A stretch of 35,128 bases of DNA from JAKFWF01 sp031374115 (GTDB taxonomy: Bacteria; Pseudomonadota; Alphaproteobacteria; Rhizobiales; Hyphomicrobiaceae), in NCBI GenBank assembly GCA_031374115.1, contig JANMNO010000060.1, positions 1 to 35,128 of the forward strand. Direction: 5' to 3'. The notes beneath the pieces are model-generated. The model was not told the DNA's origin, did no database searches, and worked only from the letters and a program-made list of their open reading frames with translations. The position numbers and the translations under genes were made by a program. Numbering within the stretch: the stretch's first letter is position 1; every line of letters begins with the position of its first letter. Of the stretch, positions 1 to 5,974 are shown one piece after another.

Positions 1-38
1 TATAAGCGGCTCGCTTGGCGCTAATAGGCGTCGCGGCA

Positions 39-115
39 GGGCCCGTAGCTCAACTGGTTAGAGCTGACGGCTCATAACCGTCTGGTTGCAGGTTCAAGTC
101 CTGCCGGGCCCACCA
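39..115 (+). tRNA. tRNA with CAU anticodon (tRNA-Met, or possibly lysidine-modified tRNA-Ile2)
   Basis: The cloverleaf folds cleanly. The acceptor arm pairs GGGCCCG (39-45) with CGGGCCC (105-111). The D stem is GCTC/GAGC, and the anticodon stem GACGG/CCGTC encloses loop CTCATAA with anticodon CAT at 73-75. The T stem is GCAGG/CCTGC around loop TTCAAGT. The discriminator is A112 and CCA is encoded at 113-115. The initiator tRNA is unlikely, because the first acceptor pair is a perfect G-C and the anticodon stem lacks the three G-C pairs typical of initiators. Sequence alone does not separate elongator Met from the Ile2 species that TilS modifies. No intact copy of its 3' end is visible elsewhere in the window. 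Confidence 0.93.
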
Positions 116-300
116 ACAACAAGTTACAAAATATTTTGGCCAGCTTTGATAGGAAAGCGACGCACAGTGGCTGCGGAACTGACTCCGTCAGTAACTACCG
201 GCGGTTTATCTCAGGTCTAAGGGTCATAATGGCCATTGATTTCATTGAACTGGTCTCTGCCTAGGAATTTGGAGCCAACGGAACGAAGCCCAAAGGATTT

Positions 301-323
301 TCTCATTCGATCACCTCGTCGGC
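301..323. repeat. Left copy of a 23-bp direct repeat bracketing the toxin-antitoxin pair
   Basis: The sequence beginning TCTCATTCGATCACC and ending CTCGTCGGC is identical to 1082-1104. Read on the minus strand it encodes the terminal residues ADEVIE plus stop, the same C-terminus as the substrate-binding-protein remnant beginning at 1084. The repeat flanks about 760 bp that contain the operator, antitoxin and toxin. Confidence 0.8.
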
Positions 324-338
324 ACCGGCGCGTATTGA

Positions 339-366
339 CAAAGGTAGCTTCTAGAAGCTACCTTTG
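339..366. promoter_or_regulatory. Perfect 28-bp palindrome at the toxin-antitoxin promoter (operator candidate)
   Basis: Positions 339-352 (CAAAGGTAGCTTCT) are the exact reverse complement of 353-366, so the whole element is a gapless palindrome. It begins inside a consensus-like -35 box TTGACA (335-340) and ends 5 bp before the antitoxin ATG at 372. No Shine-Dalgarno sequence lies between, so the transcript may be nearly leaderless. Many type II antitoxin-toxin complexes repress their own promoter through such palindromes. Autoregulation here is inferred from position and symmetry. Confidence 0.75.
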
Positions 367-371
367 CAATC

Positions 372-674
372 ATGCGCACTGTGGGTCTCAAAGTTCTCAA
401 GAACAAGCTGAGCGAATATATTCGCGCGGTTGCCGACGGGGAAACCCTGCTCGTCACGGATCGTGATCGGGTGGTTGCCGAAATTGTACCACCTCGCGCT
501 GCCTCGGCCACCTCTGGCGCCACCGACGCCGAACGGCAGTGGGTCGAGCTAATCCGGCAGGGCATCATCACGCCAGCGAAGTTTCCGCGGCCCGCGCTGC
601 CGCCCCGCCGGCCAGCCATGATGACACCTGAAGAACTGCTCCGCGACCTCGACGATAGCCGGAGTGATCGGTGA
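372..674 (+). CDS. Antitoxin of a type II toxin-antitoxin pair, Phd/YefM-like
   Basis: This 100-residue protein has an N-terminal Phd/YefM-type DNA-binding fold: the stretch GLKVLKNKLSEYIRAVADGE is followed by a hydrophobic strand LLVTDRDRVVAEIVPP, the classical layout of this antitoxin family. The C-terminal half is proline-, arginine- and acid-rich, as expected for the disordered tail that wraps the toxin. It overlaps the downstream PIN toxin by 4 bp (GTGA), so translation is coupled. It should neutralise that toxin and, with it, bind the palindrome just upstream. Family membership is secure from the N-terminus; toxin pairing follows from the overlap. Confidence 0.88.
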   Translation: MRTVGLKVLKNKLSEYIRAVADGETLLVTDRDRVVAEIVPPRAASATSGATDAERQWVELIRQGIITPAKFPRPALPPRRPAMMTPEELLRDLDDSRSDR

Positions 675-1057
675 TCTACCTGGATTCGTCGGTGGTGTTG
701 TCGCGCTTGTTTGCAGAAGCTCAATCGCCTCTCGACGCGTTCTGGTCGAACAATTTTACGTCGAGCCGCCTGCTCGAATATGAAGTGCTCAATCGTGTGC
801 ACGCCCGAGCACCTGGCTCGGCATTGGTCGTTGATGCGCGGGATCTGCTCGACCAGTGTAACTTGCTCAATCTTTCGGTCGGCATCCTCGCCCGCGCGCT
901 GGCACCGTTTCCGGCGCCAGTCCGTACGCTCGATGGACTGCATCTCGCAACCATGGATTTCCTGCGCATGCGTGGGCAAACGGTCGAACTGGCCAGTTAC
1001 GACATCCGCTTGAATGCAGCAGCTCAAGCGCTCGGTTTTCCGCTGCATTCCCTGTAA
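671..1057 (+). CDS. vapC: PIN-domain toxin, VapC-like ribonuclease
   Basis: This 128-residue single-domain PIN protein is of normal VapC length. Acidic residues at the expected spacing are Asp5 (MIYLD), Glu36/Glu38 (LEYEVLNR), Asp88 (TLDGLHLAT) and Asp111 (SYDIRL). Together they would hold the Mg2+ or Mn2+ ions used to cleave RNA. The GTG start lies within the antitoxin stop (GTGA overlap). VapC family members typically cut initiator tRNA, other tRNAs or the sarcin-ricin loop of 23S rRNA; the target here cannot be read from sequence. No catalytic residue appears to be missing, so the toxin is probably active. Confidence 0.92.
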   Translation: MIYLDSSVVLSRLFAEAQSPLDAFWSNNFTSSRLLEYEVLNRVHARAPGSALVVDARDLLDQCNLLNLSVGILARALAPFPAPVRTLDGLHLATMDFLRMRGQTVELASYDIRLNAAAQALGFPLHSL

Positions 1058-1081
1058 TCCAACCCAACGGGTACGCCGCCG

Positions 1082-1104
1082 TCTCATTCGATCACCTCGT
1101 CGGC
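1082..1104. repeat. Right copy of the 23-bp direct repeat bracketing the toxin-antitoxin pair
   Basis: Exact match to 301-323, in the same orientation. This copy forms the 3' end of the minus-strand remnant 1084-1191. The two copies diverge immediately on both sides. Confidence 0.8.
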
Positions 1105-1191
1105 GCGGGCGAGCAGCGATGTCGGCACGGTGAGACCGAGGGCCTTCGCGGTCTTGAGATTGACGTCAAGTATAACATGCCGCGTGTGTAT
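1084..1191 (-). pseudogene. 3' remnant of an ABC-type substrate-binding protein gene
   Basis: The minus-strand reading ends NLKTAKALGLTVPTSLLARA then DEVIE and stop. This is the characteristic C-terminus of a large family of periplasmic ABC substrate-binding proteins (COG2984-like) abundant in Bradyrhizobium relatives, whose full length is about 320 residues. Only about 35 codons look like that family; the frame upstream to 1344 encodes unrelated residues. The rest of the gene is therefore gone or scrambled. It is probably non-functional. Confidence 0.7.
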
Positions 1192-1318
1192 GCCCGGGAA
1201 GGAAGCCCGGCGCGGCGATGATGAACGGTAGCACAATTCGAACGCGTGTCTGCACACTGACAAGCGACGCAAATGCTGCAATGCAGCATCTACGGATAGG
1301 TGGGCGACCGCTTGTGGC

Positions 1319-1429
1319 CCGATCCCTTTCTGCTCTGCCGACAAGGAAGTGCAGAGCCGTTTGGTTTCCGAGCACGACGAGGCGCTGACGAAAGCATCGA
1401 TCGCGGATATCCAGAAATCGTTGAGCTAG
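1319..1429 (+). pseudogene. Possible 3' remnant of an unidentified gene
   Basis: The plus-strand frame through 1343 reads KEVQSRLVSEHDEALTKASI and continues to stop at 1429. This is a helix-like, charged stretch that looks like the end of a real protein, but it has no start codon or upstream coding sequence. I do not recognise the family. It lies between the substrate-binding-protein remnant and the convergent esterase-like gene, consistent with a decayed region. It could also be a chance frame. Confidence 0.25.
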
Positions 1430-1441
1430 ATTGCCAGGCAC

Positions 1442-2794
1442 TTACGCAAGCGGGGCGGCCAGTCGGACCCGCCAGAACCGGGTGCGGGCGCCCTCGACAC
1501 TGAAATCGTTGTCGGTGACGAGGAGGAGTTCGTTCGGCGACAGCACGACCATTCCTTCCAGATCGCGATCCATCTCCGGCGCATCGTCGGTCGTGAGCAC
1601 CAGTGACTTCGCAAGGACCGGAAAATCGTCTGTCGCCTGCGAAGCGCCGCTCGCTTGCTCGAGTGTCGGGCGGGTTCGGACGTCCATATGTGCCGCCAGG
1701 ACGGCAAGCCGTGGACTTAAGTCCACCCGATAGATCTTCGTGGTTCGCGAAATGCGCTCCAGGATGAGCAGACGCCCCGGTCCTATGACGGCAACCTCAC
1801 TGACCTTGACGTCGGACAACTCGACGTCGCCAGCCTCCTGGTCTCTCAGGAACGTTTCCGGCGCATCCAAGGGATAAAGGAACTGCGCGCCAATGGCGCC
1901 GGTCCGAGCATCGAGCTTCCAGATCCGCACGTGCCGGGCGTTCTTGAACGCCGCCACACCAGGGTGGGCAAGCGGGCTCTGGAATACAACATAGAGCCAG
2001 CGTTCATCAGGGGACACCGCAACTGCCTCAAACCCGCGATTGATCCGACGGCGCAAGGCAATCGCTGGCAGCACACCCTTGACGTCGTAGTCAGCTCCTT
2101 TGAGCGCTTTCTCAAGCCCCTTCGGAACCCAACGCTGCAACACCTGACCGTCCGGCCCGACATGCAGGAGCGATGGCCCGTATTCGTCTCCGACCCAGAA
2201 AGTACCATCCGCTAAGGCCACTATCGCCTCGGTGTCGGCACCGGATGGATCGCTACCCAATGGAGCGCCCTTCAGATCGAAGGCGGGTTCGACGTCGGCG
2301 GTGCCTGCGGGGATCGGGAGACCCGATATAGCGCGACCGCTGGTGCCGCGCAGAGGAATTCGTCGGACCAGCCGGACCGTGTTGCTGTCCAATCTGAGTT
2401 GGCAGATGGTAGGCCCGATGTCGGGGCGTGGCATGACCTTCGCGCCGTCCACTTTTTTGAGCGGCTTGAGATGCTCCAGACCGTAGCGTTCGATGGCTGG
2501 CTTGATCTTGAGATTGGGACCGCGATCGGCAATCGCCCAGATCGTACCCTTGGTATCGCCTGCTCGTTGCGACAGGCCAGACCCGAGGCCGAGTGTCAGT
2601 CGCATACGGTTGCCGTTCGCAAGCGCGATGACCCCGAGTGAGAAATCCCGCCACGCCAAGCGTTGAGCTGTAAATTTTGGTCCCGACAGGGTCAACTCTC
2701 TCTTCAAAACCAACGATCGAGGCCAACATACCTCGGCAAAGCCAGATTGTCGTTGATAAGCCTTCGAGTCCCTATTCGGCCCACAGCACATTTT
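1442..2794 (-). CDS. Phytase-like esterase-domain protein (PF13449 type)
   Basis: The central and C-terminal parts have hallmarks of the esterase-like activity of phytase family, a beta-propeller-like fold: GTIWAIADRGPN, then ADGTFWVGDEYGPSLLHVGPDG, then NRGFEAVAVSPDERWLYVVF, then LEGMVVLSPNELLLVTDNDF. Such proteins are usually exported, but no signal peptide is visible here. The frame stays open upstream to 2977, but that would overlap the CYTH gene, which ends at 2841. I chose the ATG at 2794; a TTG start near 2716 is also possible, because family-like sequence begins around there (LTLSGPKFTAQRLAWRDFSL). The N-terminus may be decayed. The substrate is unknown. Confidence 0.72.
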   Translation of the reverse strand, partial: KMCCGPNRDSKAYQRQSGFAEVCWPRSLVLKRELTLSGPKFTAQRLAWRDFSLGVIALANGNRMRLTLGLGSGLSQRAGDTKGTIWAIADRGPNLKIKPAIERYGLEHLKPLKKVDGAKVMPRPDIGPTICQLRLDSNTVRLVRRIPLRGTSGRAISGLPIPAGTADVEPAFDLKGAPLGSDPSGADTEAIVALADGTFWVGDEYGPSLLHVGPDGQVLQRWVPKGLEKALKGADYDVKGVLPAIALRRRINRGFEAVAVSPDERWLYVVFQSPLAHPGVAAFKNARHVRIWKLDARTGAIGAQFLYPLDAPETFLRDQEAGDVELSDVKVSEVAVIGPGRLLILERISRTTKIYRVDLSPRLAVLAAHMDVRTRPTLEQASGASQATDDFPVLAKSLVLTTDDAPEMDRDLEGMVVLSPNELLLVTDNDFSVEGARTRFWRVRLAAPLA

Positions 2795-2840
2795 GTTTGC
2801 CGATTTCACGCACGCCGATTCGCAAGCTTCGATCGCAGTG

Positions 2841-3332
2841 TTAGCCGGCCTGGTAATTGTCCAATGCCCAGCTACCGAACGGTTGCTGCGCCAAAGCTCC
2901 GTTGTAGTACCGAGCCTGCCCCGTGATCTCCTCACCGATCCATGGGGGCAATACAAACGGCTGCGTCTCGTGAACAAGCTCTATTTCGGCAATCACAAGG
3001 CCGATGTTCTCTCCTGAAAACACATCGACCTCCCAAACAAGATCACACCACGGGATATCGTAGCGCAGCTTCTCTACGATCGTCCCATGACGAAGTGACA
3101 GCATCGCTTCCGCTTCCGGCACCGGGACCGCATATTCCAGTTCAAGTCGTCGCAGCTCCGCGCCTCGAGACTTGATCGTCAGAGTGGCCGCCTCCTCATC
3201 TTTGATGCGAACGCGAACTGACGCCTTGTCATTGGCGGTCAGGTAGGCCTGCCTGATCCGTGAACATCCCCGCACGACGTCGCGCCAATCATCTTGGCAC
3301 ACCAGGAATTTTCTCTCGATCTCGAAACTCAT
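2841..3332 (-). CDS. CYTH-domain protein (triphosphate-binding tunnel family)
   Basis: The 163-residue protein starts MSFEIERKFL, giving the ExExK signature (Glu4, Glu6, Lys8) that binds metal and triphosphate in the CYTH superfamily. It continues with alternating charged strands: RQAYL, SVRVRIKDEEAATLTIKS, RRLELEYAVP, VEKLRYDIP, WEVDVFSG and LVIAEIEL. These are the strands of the tunnel fold. Bacterial single-domain CYTH proteins are often inorganic triphosphatases, more rarely class IV adenylate cyclases; sequence alone does not decide. ATG 3332 is preferred over an in-frame GTG at 3341 because it sits directly before the conserved motif. Confidence 0.9.
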   Translation of the reverse strand: MSFEIERKFLVCQDDWRDVVRGCSRIRQAYLTANDKASVRVRIKDEEAATLTIKSRGAELRRLELEYAVPVPEAEAMLSLRHGTIVEKLRYDIPWCDLVWEVDVFSGENIGLVIAEIELVHETQPFVLPPWIGEEITGQARYYNGALAQQPFGSWALDNYQAG

Positions 3333-3482
3333 ACACCGCACTTTCGTCTGGCCCTGAGCACAGTCGATACCAGAACGCCAACGCAGCCAGCAAGCAGTCC
3401 CCCTTTTGGTGTCGCGTTTCGGATGACGGTCTACATGGATGGATCGGCGCGCACCGAAGCTGACTTTCCAAATAGTGGAACA

Positions 3483-4119
3483 CTATCGATTTCGAGCAGC
3501 CTCAGCCTCAAGTTCGGCGATCCGTGCTTTCAACGTCTCGATCGAGGGAGCAATCTCGGCCAACGTAAAGCGCAGTGTGATGTGTTGCGGGCAGTTCCAG
3601 TCGAACGCTTCAACCTCGACAATGAACCCGCGCTCGATATTGCCTCCGTAGTCCCGATCAACGAGTGCTGCGGCAAGATCGGGAGCTTCCGTCAAGTCCA
3701 CTTGGCGGACATGCCCGAGCGACTTCAGCCGGGTGCGGTCCGGATAGTCCATGAAAAAGAAGGCCGCTCGTGCATCATCGGCGAGATTGCCGACGCTGAC
3801 ATATGACGATTGCCGCGAAAGTCCGCGAAGCCGAGGCGGCGATCGTCCAGGACGTTGACGAAGCCAACCGGCCCGCCACGATTTGCACGTAGGGCCAGCG
3901 ACCCGCACCGGCGCTCGCCCTATAGAAGCTATCGCGCTTGGCGATGAATTGGGCCTCATTTCCAGTCAATCGGTCAGGCTCGCTCGTCGGGCCGTCGCGC
4001 CGGGCATAAGCCTGTCGACTGCCCTGCGAGTCCTGCACGGCCTTCACTGATGCACGGTCGGGTGACGTGGATTGCGAAAGAGTTCGTAAAACAGCTTGAA
4101 GCAAAACGGTCATCGGCAA
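3483..4119 (-). pseudogene. Frame-broken pyridoxamine 5'-phosphate-oxidase-like flavoprotein gene
   Basis: Three minus-strand frames together encode one protein of the FMN-binding split-barrel family. The first frame carries NEAQFIAKRDSFYRAS and WPYVQ, down to about 3885. A second frame carries GFVNVLDDRRLGFADFRGNR. A third carries YVSVGNLADDARAAFFFMDY through to the stop at 3483. Frames change near 3882 and near 3804, each explained by loss of a single base (CAA-AT for expected CAACAT, and CGTCA-TAT). Family members of this length (about 200 residues) read continuously through all three segments. The start near 4119 is approximate. Unless these are sequencing errors, the gene is dead. Confidence 0.85.
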
Positions 4120-4161
4120 AATGCCGACAACCGTTAAGCCTACCGATAGATAGTGTAATCG

Positions 4162-4422
4162 TCAGAACCCGATCCAAACACCCTTTTGCCAATATCCGCG
4201 GCCTTCCTTGGACTCGCGCCAACGATACTTCTTGCTTTCTTTCTGTTCCCACTTCCAATTGTCGTCGTAAATCCGAACCTTGAACTCGGGACGATACTCG
4301 TACTTTTCTTTGGTGCGCCAGCAGTCGCCTTCTTCATTGCAGACGACGGCAGCATTGGCCCCCATGGCTGTGACAGCGAATGCGCTACCTGCCATCAAAA
4401 GTGCAAGCGAAAGTGCCTTCAT
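4162..4422 (-). CDS. Small secreted protein of unknown function
   Basis: This 86-residue protein has a clear Sec signal peptide: charged MK, a hydrophobic core LSLALLMAGSAFAV and a cleavage site near GANAA. The mature part of about 60 residues is very rich in Tyr, Trp, Lys and Glu (WRTKEKYEYRPEF, WKWEQKESKKYRWRESKEGR) and carries two cysteines close together (CNEEGDC) that could form a disulfide. A GGAG ribosome-binding site precedes the ATG. It lies alone between the broken flavoprotein gene and the nap cluster. I do not recognise a family with known function; similar short periplasmic proteins occur in Hyphomicrobiales. Confidence 0.75.
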   Translation of the reverse strand: MKALSLALLMAGSAFAVTAMGANAAVVCNEEGDCWRTKEKYEYRPEFKVRIYDDNWKWEQKESKKYRWRESKEGRGYWQKGVWIGF

Positions 4423-4700
4423 GGTCGATCTCCGTTATGGCCTTCTATGGCGCTATAACGCGTCAGCTCGCTTTCGAGTTCCAGCGCGACAGTCTACAAT
4501 GTGTGAACTCGGTCGCAGTCGCGTTACGTCACGCAAATGCGTCTGGCGCCCACGGCGCATGTTAAGCTGTGAGGTGAACAATGTTGTGACCGGCCGCGTC
4601 TCATATCTTACGGAACCTCTGAACAATTCAGGGATCATGGCACTTGGGCCAGGTGCAGACATTAGCTTCGCGAGCACTGCTTTGGCACGCGCCCAAAATA

Positions 4701-5483
4701 TCACTTTGCTGATGTCGTCGCATGAGCCGACTTGTCGATATAGGCGCGTGCCGCCTCGACTTCAGGATTGCGGGCAGCGCCATGCGCGAGGCCAAAATCA
4801 TAGGCCCCCTTCGGCAATCGATGCGCAATACCTTTGTGGCAGTCGATGCAGGTTTTATGACCGGTGAACAGGAAGCTCTGATGCGCGGCCGCAGCGCGTT
4901 GGCTCTGCTTCGAGATATCCATCGATTCTGCACTGTGGCAATTGCGGCATTCAAGAGAGTCGTTGGCTTTCAAGCGCCCCCATTCGTGCTGGGCCAAGGT
5001 CAAGCGCATGTCGAGAAACTTCTCGTGCGTGCTGATCGTGCCGAAGATCTTGCCCCATACCTCTTTCGATGCTTGAATCTTGCGGCCAATTTTGTGGGTC
5101 CAATCGTGTGGCACGTGACAGTCGGGGCAGGTCGCCCGCACGCCGGATCGATTGGAATAGTGGATCGTCGATTTCAGTTCCGCAAAAACGTTTTCTCGCA
5201 TCTCGTGACAGCTGACGCAAAATTTCTCAGTGTTCGTTACCTCCAGAGCGGTATTGAACCCGCCCCAAAAGAGGATGCCGGCCAAGAATCCTCCGATCGT
5301 CAGGAACCCTAGGCTCAATGTTCTGCTGGGCGTCAACAGCACTGACCAGTAGATGGCGAATTGCGCCCGAAGCCACTCAGTTCTATCCCACAGCGACATC
5401 CACTGCCGCTTGACGCGCTGCCACGCTGCCGACACGTGACCTGATACGCCTGAGCCGCCTGGGCCTGGGCTTTGCGCGCTCAT
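4701..5483 (-). CDS. napC: NapC, membrane-anchored tetrahaem cytochrome c
   Basis: NapC/NirT-family quinol dehydrogenase that passes electrons from the quinol pool to the NapAB complex. The 260-residue protein has one N-terminal membrane anchor (about residues 57-78, LSLGFLTIGGFLAGILFWGG) and four CxxCH haem sites: CVSCH (89), CPDCH (119), CRNCH (179) and CIDCH (212). This matches the family exactly. ATG 5483 overlaps the napB stop by one base (TGATG); a GTG at 5486 is an alternative. The C-terminus ends in a short polar tail after the last haem, as usual. It is the last gene of the nap cluster. Confidence 0.97.
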   Translation of the reverse strand: MSAQSPGPGGSGVSGHVSAAWQRVKRQWMSLWDRTEWLRAQFAIYWSVLLTPSRTLSLGFLTIGGFLAGILFWGGFNTALEVTNTEKFCVSCHEMRENVFAELKSTIHYSNRSGVRATCPDCHVPHDWTHKIGRKIQASKEVWGKIFGTISTHEKFLDMRLTLAQHEWGRLKANDSLECRNCHSAESMDISKQSQRAAAAHQSFLFTGHKTCIDCHKGIAHRLPKGAYDFGLAHGAARNPEVEAARAYIDKSAHATTSAK

Positions 5484-5971
5484 CACTTTGCTCCGGTGGG
5501 TGGCGTGGCGAGCAATGTGTCGACATCAACGAAGCGATTACCCACTGGGACCGCTACCGGGTATTGCGGAACGTGACATTGGCTGCAGAAATACCGGCGT
5601 GGAGACACGCTCGCGAGGAATTGGCCATCACGATCCATGAAATGAGTGATGCTCACCATGGGCGCCTGTGAGTCCCCAGTCCGAGAGCGGGCATGGCAGG
5701 ACAGACACTGGTTGACATTGGCGTCGAGCTGATAGGCCTCGACAGTATGCGGGATGATAGGAGGTTGCTCTGGATAGTTCCGCACCTCGCGCACGTCCGT
5801 GTTCGCTTGCGGCAACATGCGCGGCGGGCGCCCTTCGTCAGCCAGCGGTGCATTCCCGCGCAATTTGGATCGCATTCCTCCGGCGCCCGTTTGGCTATCA
5901 GCGATGCCACCGATAGCCAGCACAATCAATCCCGAGCAAACCGCGAGCGCAATGGATTTCGGGATTAGCAT
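5483..5971 (-). CDS. napB: NapB, dihaem cytochrome c subunit of periplasmic nitrate reductase
   Basis: The 162-residue protein has an N-terminal signal peptide (SIALAVCSGLIVLAIGGIA) and two CxxCH haem sites, CLSCH at 89 and CSQCH at 129. His75 (IIPH) and His110 (SITH) are the expected distal haem ligands. It forms the electron-transfer half of the NapAB complex in the periplasm, taking electrons from NapC. It begins 3 bp after the napA stop and is coupled to napC by a one-base stop-start overlap. Length and motif order are normal for the family. Confidence 0.97.
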   Translation of the reverse strand: MLIPKSIALAVCSGLIVLAIGGIADSQTGAGGMRSKLRGNAPLADEGRPPRMLPQANTDVREVRNYPEQPPIIPHTVEAYQLDANVNQCLSCHARSRTGDSQAPMVSITHFMDRDGQFLASVSPRRYFCSQCHVPQYPVAVPVGNRFVDVDTLLATPPTGAK

Positions 5972-5974
5972 GGC

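Noticed and set aside
127..138. CAAAATATTTTG palindrome after the tRNA as a terminator
   Set aside because: All A-T, only 6-bp arms, no GC stem and no U-run.
39..371. The tRNA as an integration site of a genomic island covering the TA pair and pseudogenes
   Set aside because: No duplicate of the tRNA 3' end is visible in the window and there is no integrase gene.
311..1087. 258-residue minus-strand frame across the TA pair
   Set aside because: It is antisense to two well-supported plus-strand genes, arginine- and serine-rich and without family features.
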